From Gigaspora rosea (lineage: Eukaryota > Glomeromycota > Glomeromycetes > Diversisporales > Gigasporaceae), in assembly GCA_003550325.1 (NCBI GenBank), contig QKWP01000006.1:834465-898464 (forward strand): a DNA stretch of 64,000 nt, given 5' to 3'. Made by a program: the position numbers and the translations under genes. Shown here piece by piece: positions 36,376 to 46,926 of the stretch. The notes beneath the pieces are model-generated. The model was given only the letters and a program-made list of their open reading frames with translations. It made no database searches and had not been told where the DNA came from. Every line of letters starts with the position of its first letter. Within the stretch, counting starts at the first letter, position 1.

Positions 36376-36903
36376 TCGTATTTTCCCCAAAATAAGCTAC
36401 CTTCGAAAATAAGCTACCCCTCTTTTGGTCAAAAAACTCCAAAACGTCTTTAACCCGAAAATAAGCTACTCCTACGATTGAAAAAGTCGCTATATAGTAA
36501 AGTCGATTAAAATCGATTAAGTAAACCTATTCAGCAGATCAAAATAAACTTACCATAAAATTTTCATAAATATTGGAGAACTTTTTATTAAGTGACTTTT
36601 GATATTTACATTTGGCGAAAAAATTAAAATTTTTTAAAAAAATATATTCGTCGAACGTAAAAATTAAAAGTTAAATAATAAAAAGTTCTCTGATCTTAAT
36701 GAAAATTTCAGAATAAGTGTATTTGATCTTCTAAACAAGGTTAATTATTCGATTTTAATCGATTTACATAGTAAAATTTAGACTTTACTATATAGCAACT
36801 TTCTGCGATTGGTCAAAAATCGATTTTACCTGAAAATAAGCTACCCCGATTTTTTTGTAACTTTTTGCCCAAAAAAAGGTAGCTTATTTTCGGGAAAATA
36901 CGG
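36376..36903. mobile_element. MITE, about 530 bp
   Basis: Ends CGTATTTTCCCCAAAATAAG-CTACC and (inverted) CGTATTTTCCCGAAAATAAG-CTACC. The interior is itself an inverted repeat (ATAGTAAAGTCGATTAAAAT versus its complement near 36740-36800). AAAATAAGCTA words also occur near 10265-10335. Confidence 0.75.
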
Positions 36904-36939
36904 TATACTATGTAAAAAATCAAAATTTTATTTGGATTA

Positions 36940-37070
36940 GAGTTCTGATTCGGGTCAGCGGGTCACGGGTTGAAAATTGCTCTGACCCAGGTCAAATAGG
37001 TCAGTATTTAAAATAAGCAAAAGCAATTTATTAAAAAGTAAGCTCTTACACGGGTCGTCTGATCTGTGCA
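36940..37070. repeat. GGGTCA/TGACCC word cluster
   Basis: Repeated words GGGTCA, GGTCAA and TGACCC in both orientations. Similar clusters lie at 38405-38490 and 40335-40420 and 40640-40735. Confidence 0.55.
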
Positions 37071-37227
37071 GTAATACTTATATTCTAAAGATAATTTTGT
37101 TATTTACGATTTTAAAGAAATTGTTATGTCAATAAGTTATACCAACTTGATCAATCTTCTCAAATTAGAAAGACAATTAAATTCTATGAATTTTATAAAT
37201 CCTGCATGTTATCATTATAAAAATAAT

Positions 37228-38319
37228 TTTTTTTTTTTTAAGGTAAGGTCGTGCCTCGAAGACTTTATTATTAAGTATATGTTTGTATATATTATGTAAT
37301 ACAATGTTATACTATATTAAGTACAAGAGACTCAGACATTCTTGACTATCTGAGACCTAAACCTACCAGAGCTTTCCATACTCCATTTTCTGTATAACCT
37401 GAATTTTTGGACTACTTCCTATTTTGTTATTCTGCTATTTACTATATTTACCGCTTCTCTCATATTGCCGATCCTATATTTCCAAGTAGGTGCAAGGGCC
37501 TTGTCCAGATGATCGTAACCTCACAGTTACTTTCTAAACCTTGGTGTTCTGAGATTACCCATGCGCTGGTGGGGCACAAGCTAAGCTTTGCCCACTACTC
37601 TCAGTAATCTATTGTATATTACTGCAGATATGCTATCTGGATTAGTTAGCAAATACTTCCCCTAAAGGTAGGTGAGCACCAGCTATGTTGTGTAACTGGC
37701 CCGAGTGAGAACCACCCCTGTACTCAGCAAGCTAGGTTCCACTCCTCCTATATGACACAGCTACTCCCAACTAGATTTCGTAATACATTTCTGTACTACT
37801 TCCAACTTCTTGTAGAGTGGTTGGTGTTCTACTATTGGTTAGACCAGGGAGCTTTATTTCGTACATTGTACTTCCTACCAGGTGATTCGTCATTTTGTTC
37901 ATATCCCCAATTCGCAGATCTACCTCTATAGTAGTAGTTTCCTTCCAATTTAGGTTTGGTACTGGAGCCAGAGATGTTCCTTATCCAGTTTAGGCAAATT
38001 CTTTACCACAGATCCCTTTGTGTTCACCACTTTTCTCACTACTCAGGTTTGTATTACAGTCATGTTACCCTCCCAATCAATATCCCAAGACCGCCTTAGG
38101 GTTGTTGGTGCTACCTTGCTTTTGCCCGCCAAGGAATTACTTGCGCAATCTTTGTGTAACTGGACCATCATCTATAGTGCCAATCCTCTACAATAGATCT
38201 CCTTCCGGAAATTCCTAAACTAGATTCGTACTTCACATGGACTTTCACAGGGTCTTGCATTTGAATTTTTCCTAGAAACCGCTTCTAGTAGAATTCGAAC
38301 CTTAGACCTTGGCTGTGAG
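37228..38319 (-). mobile_element. Long tRNA-derived retroposon with perfect 16 bp duplication
   Basis: The minus-strand copy begins ACTCACAGCCAAGGTC with a B box GGTTCGAATTC (38290-38301), so the tRNA head is truncated just upstream of it. The 1.1 kb GC-richer body ends GACCTTACCTT plus poly(A) (T-run 37228-37238). The flanks TCATTATAAAAATAAT at 37212-37227 and 38320-38335 are identical. Short frames in it (for example 38018-38218) have no recognised product. Confidence 0.82.
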
Positions 38320-39017
38320 TCATTATAAAAATAATAGTAATATGCAGAATTTATAGTATATATAAAATTCCCAATTTGAAAAGTGCGATTATCTTTAAGG
38401 AAATTTAGATGTCTTACCAGGTCAGAAATTATAACTTGAGTCAATAAAATTTAGGTTCAAATTGAACGAGTCATAACTCGGGTCAAACAAGTTAGCCAAT
38501 TAAATTAGCTCACATGATAATATATAACCGATAGCCAATTATAACTGAGCAGGTGATATCTAATCTCTAATATTTTTACTTCCCAACATGCTTGTTCTAA
38601 TTAGCTAAAAAATAAAGTTGAATTATAATTGTTAAATAATGATAGAGTTGGTAAATTATCTGTGAACAAATAGATATTGTTTATAAAGCTTAACTAAAAC
38701 ACAAATGTTGGCTTATTTTTCTACTTTATAGTAGGATTTTATAACACGGTAAAATTTAGTGCAATATAATAATTAAATGAGTATAGTTTTCGGTAAAATT
38801 CTGAATAAATCAAATCTTGAACAAATTGAACGATAATATTATAATTTGTGAAATAACTTGCAGATAAGGTTTGTAGTACATAAAAAGGCTTAACTTATAC
38901 GAATCAAACCTCAAGTGTGCATTTTTAAAAGTTTTATAAAATTCATCATTATTATTCAATTATAATAAAAGTTAAACACATATTCATACTGTTAGCCTTA
39001 GAAAATTTCACATTTTC

Positions 39018-39130
39018 AACTATAACTTTTGATCCAAGAATGCTGGCTTTATGAAACAACCACCATTGGATTCAGCTCTTCGAGACGATTCTAACGAGCT
39101 ATAGATCATGTGATAATGATCACGAGATCA
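39018..39130. repeat. Fragment with GAGACG dyad module
   Basis: TAACTTTTGATCCAAGAATG and CTCTTCGAGACGATTCTAAC resemble one arm of the foldback family at 13.8 and 31.4 kb. Confidence 0.5.
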
Positions 39131-39225
39131 CGAGATAGGAAGACATTTGTGTTGAACTATTAATAAAACAAGATAGACAAAAAACTTAAACTTATTAGGC
39201 AATAATACTGCGTTCAAAATCTAAC

Positions 39226-39345
39226 GAATCTAAAGGATCTAAAGGATCTAAAGGATCCAACATATCTTTTATATCTTTCATATCTTTCATATCTTTTATA
39301 TATATTATATCTTTTATATCTTTTATATATAACATATCTATTAGT
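39226..39345 (+). repeat. ATCTAAAGG and ATCTTTYAT microsatellites
   Basis: Four copies of GGATCTAAA followed by about nine copies of TATCTTTTA/TATCTTTCA. Confidence 0.85.
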
Positions 39346-40428
39346 TCCACATTATATTAGTACTATAAATAGCTTTTAAATTGAATTTGTATATCTTTAT
39401 TGTAATAATTTATACATATAATTTCTCTATATAAGCACTGTCTTCTGCCCTTTGTAAAAGTCAGAGTACGAAAGAGTATGAAGTAGGAATAGTAGATAGT
39501 TAGTAGATTAGTGTCTTCATACACTGGAATATAATAAAGATACAATTCTTAGTATCCTCATATACTATTAATTGTTTGCCTCTTTGCCTTAATACATAAA
39601 TCACTCAAAAACCTCTTTGTTAAGTCCCCTTTGGACGCCATAAACCCTAAAGCTGTCAAGTTATAGTCGTCATACTATAATCAGCAGTCTCCTGAAGTTC
39701 TGGAAGAGGTGAATTTCCAGGTTGACAATACATTGGATCTAAAATGACAGACTAATAAATATATTTTAGTCATCAATAGGAAAAAAATTAAACCTGTTAT
39801 TCTTATCTTGCAATCTTTAAATAATTCATTCAGATAGTCTTATTCATTGTGATTTATGTAGCAGTAGCAGATTTCAAAAAAATTTATAACACTTATAATT
39901 TATATCGGTGATTTTAAAACATTAAGAGGTTTCAGAATTAAAGTATGCAAATCTAATTTTGACAGAAACAGATAATGTATTCATTTTCAAATGAGTGATG
40001 TATTTCATTTTCTGATAAATTTAAAATGATATTTCTTGTTATTGTAAATTTATTTATTTCATTAAGTAGGAGTCTCTAAACACTCTCATTTTTTTCCAAT
40101 TTCAAAATTTTGAGATTTTTAAAGCTCCTATTTATTTCTAAAATATGCTTTTTTTTAATTCTGAAACCTTTCATCAAATAAAGAACAGAGAGTAGTAGGT
40201 AAAGATGCAACTTGCAACATAATTTGTATTAAAATTATACCAATCATTTTATACTGTAATGTAAAATAAAATGCAATTGAGCTATAACTATTTATAACTA
40301 GTAATATAAACAAGTCTGTAGTAGCCGTAAAGTTAACCTAATTTAACACCCGTTTGACTTGGGTCAAACAACTTTTTGACTCATAACCCGTATAACCTGC
40401 TGAGTTAGTCAATCTGTACGAGTCAACC
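39346..40428. other. AT-rich spacer, nothing recognised
   Basis: A 60-codon minus frame at 39363-39545 has no distinguishing feature. Confidence 0.45.
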
Positions 40429-40606
40429 AGGACCCCGAAATATATGTAGATAGGCCAGATTAATTATAGAATTACTAAAAAAGAAAAGATCTGTGAAAAA
40501 ACTTCAAAAATAAGCAAAAAATTACTATAAATAGAAAAGAACTGCATAAAAAACCTCAAAAATAAGCAAACTTATACCTGACCTATCTATGTATATTTCG
40601 GGTCCT
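40429..40606. mobile_element. hAT-type MITE, 178 bp
   Basis: Inverted ends AGGACCCCGAAATATATG and AGGACCCGAAATATACATAG. Flanked by 8 bp AGTCAACC (40421-40428) and AGTTAACC (40607-40614), one mismatch. Same family as 42602-42793. Confidence 0.8.
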
Positions 40607-40796
40607 AGTTAACCAACCTGGGTAATAGCCTAAGAAAATTACCGTAATGATTGTCCATATGATCTGTTGACCCAGGTCATGCCTGGGTCAAATATCTAAT
40701 CTGTCAGGTCACTATTATCTGCCCCAGTCAGATCACTAATCTAAAGAAGTGAAGCACGATTTTAAAATATATCATAGTTCGTCAATTAATATTTAC

Positions 40797-40903
40797 TTAA
40801 AATTATTGGTTGTTTAAAAAATAAGAAATGGAATCCAAATTTTGGATTTCATTCCTCATTTGTTAAATAATCAATAATTTTAAGTGATTATTAATTGATG
40901 AAC
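40797..40903. mobile_element. MITE-like palindrome, 107 bp
   Basis: GTTCGTCAATTAATATTTAC and its inverted partner GTTCATCAATTAATAATCAC, with arms meeting at GGAATCCAAATTTTGGATTTC. Confidence 0.7.
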
Positions 40904-41164
40904 CACATAATATATTTTTAATATATAAAATTAATAAAGAATTTGTTATTTACTCCTATATAATCATATAATATAAATTATATTATTAAGTGTGAATATA
41001 TAGAGTAAAAACTATATAATCACACTCTATTATAATGACACATTTGCGCAAAACAAACTGCATGATTATAGAAGAGAAAGACTGTATCAATTTGATAAAT
41101 AAACACATAATTCAAATTATTTATTTTAATAATAATATTATTTATTATTAATGTTTGCTAATTC

Positions 41165-41457
41165 GCAAAGGTAAAGTAGGCCTAAGGTCGATGGCTGTTG
41201 AGAATAACCCCTGAACAACCACAATTAGATCAGTTGAAGAGTAAATATTGATAGGCGGAGCATTGATCAGAGTTGTTTAAATAGGCAGGTCCCGTAGTTG
41301 GTCTGCAGGTATGGTAGCTAGTGTAGAACCCTCAGGCGGACTACTCAAATTAGGCACTAAAAGTGCACGTGTGGCTAGTTGTACACTCGTTAATGTAACA
41401 AATATCATTAATATTCAATAAAAACCCATGGCCAATGTAGACAGCCATTAAAAAAAA
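41165..41457 (+). mobile_element. 5'-truncated retroposon with target duplication
   Basis: The 3' part matches 30580-30720 (GTTTAAATAGGCAGGTCCCG, GCAGGTATGG, CTAGTGTAGAACC, GTGCACGTGTGGCTAGTTGT). Ends in A9. ATGTTTGCTAATTC (41151-41164) and ATGTTTCTAATTC (41458-41470) flank it. Confidence 0.78.
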
Positions 41458-41679
41458 ATGTTTCTAATTCATTATGAAAGTACATAGACTGATTTTTCAA
41501 AATAACAGAAGGTGCTTTAAAGTTTTTATGTCCAGAATTGTTTTTTTTTTTACATTGAAGTCTTTTTCATTGTTAAGTAGTTCAATATAATCATTTAAAA
41601 GTTTTTCAATAATTTTCATTGTCATCCTGTAAAATCTGCGCCAACTGTATGTCTATGGTCTTAATTATATAAAAATCTC

Positions 41680-41932
41680 AATCTCAATCATATGCAAATC
41701 CATAATGTATACAATCATATACATGTGCATTGTTTTTTTATATAAGCCTTACTTATACAAGCCACAAGAGCTAATTCTTATAGTAATAACCTAGTGTGTC
41801 TTCATCAACGCATAGAGCTAAAAATGCCATGACCATATAGTTGTGCTATATACATTGTAAAAATATTATTCTTGCTCAGATTTCATATTAAACACTCTTT
41901 TTATTAAAGATTATGAATATCCATAATTGGTA
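41680..41932 (+). repeat. Dispersed repeat, copy 3 of 3
   Basis: Related along its length to 29560-29765, ending CATATTAAACACTCTTTTTA. A partial fourth piece (CAATCATATGCATATTATTT, ATATAAGCCAC) is at 42505-42560. Confidence 0.6.
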
Positions 41933-42019
41933 TAAAGCGTCATAGGTAAACAGAATGGATGGGTAGGCTTTTATAATTTTGCATCTTGTAATTTTTGTTG
42001 TATATAGTGTTAAAGATTT

Positions 42020-42480
42020 GATGTTCCCAGTGTTTCCAGGAACATTTAAAAAAATTTAGGAACACTAAATTTAGAATTTATGTTTCCTATTAGGAACAAA
42101 GTGGGAACATAAAAGTTATAATTTGGTGTTCTCTATAGGAATAGTTTTTTTGCATGAGAGTGAGAGTGTGAGAGTGAGAGTAAGTGAGTGTGAGAGTGAG
42201 AGTAAGTGAGAGTGAGAGTGAGAGTGAGTGAGAGAGTGAGAGTGAGAGTGAGAGTGAGAATGAGAGTGAGTGAGTATATATGCATGTATAAGTAAGTGAG
42301 AGTGAGAGTGAGAGTGAAAGTAAGAGTGAGAGTGAGAGTAAGAGAGAGTGTGTGAGAGATAGAAAGATAGAAATAGAGATAAAGATAGATAAAGAGAGTG
42401 AGATTTAGTTATAGGAACATTAAAAAATTTTTTGGGAACATAAATTTAGTATTTTATGTTCCCAAAGAACAAAAAAAATT
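42020..42480 (+). repeat. GGAACA word cluster around a GAGAGTGA minisatellite
   Basis: GTTCCC, GGAACA and TGTTCC words at 42025-42130 and 42415-42480 flank a purine-only GAGAGTGAGAGTGAGT minisatellite at 42140-42405. Confidence 0.8.
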
Positions 42481-42601
42481 TTCAAATCTTTTTACTGGTT
42501 GCACATATCTAATCTCTATCACATGCAATCATATGCATATTATTTCTATCATATAAGCCACAATTAGGATAATCCTCTTTGTTGCTTTACATGGGGTTAA
42601 G

Positions 42602-42793
42602 AGGACCCCGAGCTATACATAGATAGGTCACTATTTGCTTTTGCTTATTTTTGACTATTTTTTGTAGATCTTTTCTATATTTAGTAATATTAATACTTAT
42701 TTTTTGACCATTTTTCTGTAGATCTTTTCTATTTTTAGTAATATATTAAGATTTTTTAAAATGGTTAGCTGTTCATAGATTGCTCGGGGTCCT
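42602..42793. mobile_element. hAT-type MITE, 192 bp
   Basis: Inverted ends AGGACCCCGAGCTATACATA and AGGACCCCGAGCAATCTATG. Perfect 8 bp direct repeats GGGTTAAG at 42594-42601 and 42794-42801. A solitary related end (ACCCGAGCTATTAGTATATA) occurs at 58469. Confidence 0.88.
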
Positions 42794-43439
42794 GGGTTAA
42801 GTGTATCTTCATTACAATGCGCTCATTTTTTATATTTAGTTTTTGAGCATTGTTATTGCAATAAGAGTTCTTCTCTTTTTTTTTTCATTTTGTAATAATA
42901 ACACCAGTAGACTTTAAATCCATTGAATTATTTGTTTTAGTGGGCTTCAAATATTATGTACACATTTTTTGTTTATCAATTTTGACTCAAACTTCCAAAT
43001 AATATATATGTTCCGATTTTGGTAATACATAAGTGCTTTGTTTTCATTCTTTTTAACTCCTATCTAAAGATGCTAGTGAAATGAGTAAAATAAGAAATAT
43101 GGTGAAATGATGAAATTGGTGAAATTAATTTTACTAGCATCCATACACCTATCCCATATAACTGACCATTTAGCTTTCTTGTATCTGCTAATTTTTAAAC
43201 AATTGTCAAAATATTTGATTGAATGTATCATTTGCAATTTGGATTTTTATCATTTTTTTTTCTTTCTTGATATATCATAATTGTGTATATATAGGTTCAT
43301 AAGAATACCATTTTCTTGCAAAGTATCAGACTGGATGTTTATAAACTATTGAGTTTAAAATAAGGCTCATAAAGTTCTTTCATTAATATATCATGCACTT
43401 ATATTAAAAAGCGAGATATAGAATATAAGAAGCCCAAAA

Positions 43440-43895
43440 AGGCTGAGGGCAGATTGAAGTTTTATACAATTTTTTAAAAACTAAATTTTCGTCTTTGACA
43501 AGAAACGAATAATAATTAAAAATGAATAAAGACTCTGTTTGAACAAAAATGAAACTTGTCAAAGAATAGGAATTGAAATTTAATTCAATTTTTTTAAAAC
43601 CGAATTTTTCATCTTTGACATGAAACAAATATCATTAGAAGTAAATAAAGGCTTCGTTTGAATGAAAATGGAAATAGGAATTGAAATTTAATTCAATTTT
43701 TTTAAAAATGAATTTTTCGTCTTTAACAAGAAACGAAAAATAATTAGAAATGAATAAAGGCTTCATTTGAGTGAAATGGATCTTGCCAAAGAATAGGGAA
43801 TGAAATTTTTTTAAAACCAAATTTTCGTAGAAAAATAATTAGAAATGAATAAAAGCTTTGTTTGAGCACCAAAGAATAGAAATGAAAATTTACAA
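43440..43895. repeat. About 115 bp tandem repeat, four units
   Basis: Units contain GAAATTTAATTCAATTTTTT, AATTTTTCGTCTTTGACAAG and AGAAATGAATAAAGGCTTCG. The last unit is shortened. Minus frames of 61-74 codons here come from the repeat. Confidence 0.85.
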
Positions 43896-45054
43896 TTTAC
43901 AATATTTAGTCTTATTGTAATATCTATTAGTTACCTAATTTTATTAAATTACGTATCTGATTCTTATTTTCTAAAATCATAAACTTAATCGAATTTGCCG
44001 AAACATCATTCGGTCAATTTTATCAGGTGTTCCAGGAATTATGAAAATAGCTGTAAGTCCTTGTTTGATTTCCCTTATTTTACCTTTCCATTCTGCAATT
44101 AGTGATTCATTGTTATTGTTTTATGAATAACTACTTCATCGTCTTTATGTGCATCATTTTATACAATATATTATGCATTGTTGCTTTATCAACTTATTCC
44201 TGTTGTCTTTCTGCTGAAAGCCTTTGTACTTTCTGAAATTCTGTTAATGTTTTTTAAAAATCTTTTAAAAGTTTTTGTTGTTAAAGCTTGCATTGATGCT
44301 ATAAAATGTATAAACATAATATTAATTCAAATAAGTTTAATGTTGGAATAATACCAATCCACATATTTTTTATTCTTGGGTTCTAATAATTGGGTTCGAT
44401 CGACACGACTCTTAATTATAGTTACATGACTATACAGATCTATGGGACCTCAAAATCTTGGATAACTCGATGAATACATCAATCGGGTTTCCAATTTAGA
44501 TTCTAACAGCAGGAAATGCAGTTAGAAATCGAAATCATAAGATCAAATAAGGCAAGTCAACAATGCATATAGGTTAACCAATGATTACCTGCCATGTAAT
44601 TGTAATGATACTGCCCAACTCTATCGATTCCACTATAATGCTACCCAATTGTTTAAACACATAATGCTTCTTTACTTTTCTTGACTTATTATTATCGATC
44701 AACATTTCTTACTAAGTATAGAATTTATCTTAAACCTATAAAACATACATTATGAATACATTAAAATTTCATCCAAGTTTTGCAATTACCATATAAGTGA
44801 AAATAAAAATAAATTGGGTCAATTGCTAATCAGTAAATTAGTAGTAAATTCTTAAATAATGTATATAGTAATTTAGATAAATATTATTATAGTTTACAAG
44901 ATTAAAATTATAGTTAATAAAAAAAAATAATTATATAAATATTAATAGTTTACAAGATTAAAATTATAGTTAATAAAAATAATTATATATCGTTTACTAA
45001 TAAGATGCATATAAATGTACTAAGCTATATACTGTATACTTGCAATTAATAATT
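43896..45054. other. Spacer, probably partly a non-autonomous Helitron
   Basis: A segment near 43973-44046 matches repeats at 16.0 and 17.2 kb. A direct repeat (TTTACAAGATTAAAATTATA) is present twice at 44890-44980. No gene seen. Confidence 0.4.
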
Positions 45055-45091
45055 GCAAACCCCGTCATTTAACGATGGGTCCAGTATCTAG
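45055..45091 (+). mobile_element. Helitron-type 3' terminus, non-autonomous
   Basis: The bases CCCGTC-ATTTAAC-GATGGG (45061-45079) form a 6 bp stem with one G-T pair and a 7 base loop. Ten bases later the sequence reads CTAG (45088-45091) followed by T. Hairpin, spacer and CTRR-T are the diagnostic Helitron 3' end. No helicase sequence is visible upstream, so this is probably a non-autonomous copy whose 5' boundary is unknown (somewhere between about 44.0 and 45.0 kb). Confidence 0.6.
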
Positions 45092-45189
45092 TAAATGGTA
45101 GAAATTTCTTAATGAGTATATTTATTTTGCAAATAATAATGAATCACAATCATTCAGAATAATTCATTATTAACTGTATAATTTATTAT

Positions 45190-46272
45190 TCATACAATAC
45201 CAAAATATTCATTTTTCGATAGATCCATAAGTTTTCTTGAAATTTCTTCAAGTTCGAGATACTGGTTGGAATCATAATTCCAACATCTTTTGTAGAGTTG
45301 AATGTATGTGTCTGGTGTACCTTCTAAAGATATTTTTTTTCTCCTTTGATATATGAATAATAATTCCATAAGGGTTTAACGATTGGAATGACGGTCTGCC
45401 ACTTGAAATTTTCCAAAGAAAGAGATTTCTTGCTACATTTATATGATACGTTTTTGAAACATTGAGGATCAATGTATACCTGCATTTCATAAACACTAGC
45501 ATTTGAAGTTTTAGATGTCTCGTCTTTTGATAAGCCAAAATCTGCAATCAACCATGAACTACAATATTTTTGGAGTGCTAAAACAAATAATTTTTAATTA
45601 TAGAACATTATCATTTAAAAAAATTTAAGATAACATATCAAATATAGTATATAAAATATATAAAATTCTTTCGTCAACATAATCAAATTGACGAACACTT
45701 ACAAGATCTTGATGAATAATATCATTTTTATGTAAGAATTTGAGGCCTCTAAAATTTCATGGGCCATTCACAATTTATTAGTCCATTCAAGCTTTGAAAA
45801 ATTTATCTTTAAATATTTGCATAAATCTCCATTATTTGCAAATTGCAAAACTATATTATAAAACCCTCAATCTATTTTTTAAATATTATTTAGTCCATAT
45901 ATAAATATAAAATATAAAATATTCAATTATTATTACTAGCCTCGTGTTATTCTATAAATTTAATAATATTTGGGTGTTCACAAACTTTTTATATGTTCTT
46001 AAGCTAAATATATATAGTGTTGAATTAGTTCTTGTATTATTATTTTAGGAATAATATAGTTTCTTACCTCTTTAGCAAATCTTTGTATAGTCTTTTCCTC
46101 CATAGATATAATGTTTAATTGCTTAAGAGCAATGGCTAACCCGTAATCTTTTTATTTTGCTTTGTATAAAATTCTGAAACACCTTTACCAATTGGCTTAT
46201 AAACAGAGAATTCAGAATAGTCGTAAGACCTAATGTAACCTTTGTCAATAGCATTTTTGAGCCTCTGAATCT
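45190..46272 (-). pseudogene. Tyrosine-kinase-like protein kinase, decayed
   Basis: Read on the minus strand, nearly a full kinase domain is present in broken frames. In order: Y-K-P-I-G-K-G-V-S-E-F glycine loop (about 46165-46205), A-L-K-Q-L-N with the ATP lysine (about 46110-46130), H-P-N-I-I-K-F (about 45965-45990), L-Q-F-A-N-N-G-D-L hinge region (about 45815-45845), D-I-I-H-Q-D-L catalytic loop (45704-45724; the usual Arg of HRD is Gln), H-S-K-N-I-V-V (45555-45577), I-A-D-F-G-L-S-K (about 45523-45546), and a C-lobe ending G-T-P-D-T-Y-I-Q-L-Y...C-W-N-Y (about 45255-45320). An intron of 125 bp (45578-45702, GTAAGT...TTTTAG) splits the catalytic loop, and another lies near 46017-46070. At least three frame changes and several stops (for example TAA before K-V-C-E-H) kill it. 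The family is the TKL-like kinases expanded in Rhizophagus. Because introns persist it is not a processed copy. Confidence 0.85.
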
Positions 46273-46372
46273 ACCATATTTTAATATGTTTTGCTAAATG
46301 CTATTTTGAAGAAAGTTTGTTTAAAAATAATTATTTAACCTTCAAAATGTATACGATTTCAGTAAGTTAGTG

Positions 46373-46713
46373 TGTTCTTTTCTCCCAAACTAATGTTTGG
46401 CCGGAAGATTTCAAGAGTCAGCACATTGCATCTGCTAATAGTTTTCCTCCTTCTGATCTGTTAAGATTCAAGGAAGGCAGCATGATATTCTTTTATATCA
46501 AATATGTAACAGTGACGTATGTACGTATGTACTAATATGTGGTTGATATAAATCTCAAGTTTGATTTGTTCTAGAAACGTTCTAGAAACATAACAGAATA
46601 TTTGGTCCCTTTGTGTTACCTGAGAAAAATATAGAGCCGCCTGGAAAAACTTCAGTAATATTTGAAGTGGAATTTTCTCAAATAAAACAAGTTTCGAAAT
46701 TATTATTACTATA
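46373..46713 (+). pseudogene. Two possible coding pieces, unassigned
   Basis: Two open stretches without a start have protein-like composition: P-P-S-D-L-L-R-F-K-E-G-S-M-I-F-F (46373-46534) and G-P-F-V-L-P-E-K-N-I-E-P-P-G-K-T (46587-46713). The second continues S-V-I-F-E-V-E-F, which faintly recalls the last strand of FKBP-type prolyl isomerases (I-P-P-x-x-x-L-x-F-x-V-E-L), but too little is present to assign it. Confidence 0.22.
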
Positions 46714-46926
46714 AATAGAAAGTTCTTATTTGCACGTCATGAAATTTTGGTAAAAATTCGTTAGAGCATTAAAAAATTTTGCTTGTGGTGAATTTTTATT
46801 TCCTATATAAAAATCTGTAATACCATGCAGATCATATGAAAAATGATCTACGTTTACCTACTCTTAATTTTGGAAATTTTATCAAACATTCAAATTTAAG
46901 CATCTTTAATACAAATTTTAAGGAAA

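Larger units (their letters stand above)
36147..41084. mobile_element. Possible Tc1/pogo-type element, 4.9 kb, with nested insertions
   Basis: Left end TA-CAGTCTTCCTTTTCTATAATC and right end, inverted, TA-CAGTCTTTCTCTTCTATAATC are flanked by TA. Both sub-ends hold further TATAATCAC words. No transposase was recognised inside. Nested within are a MITE (36376-36903), a retroposon (37228-38319) and two MITEs (40429-40606, 40797-40903). Pairing of the two ends is inferred: they could belong to separate short elements. Confidence 0.45.
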
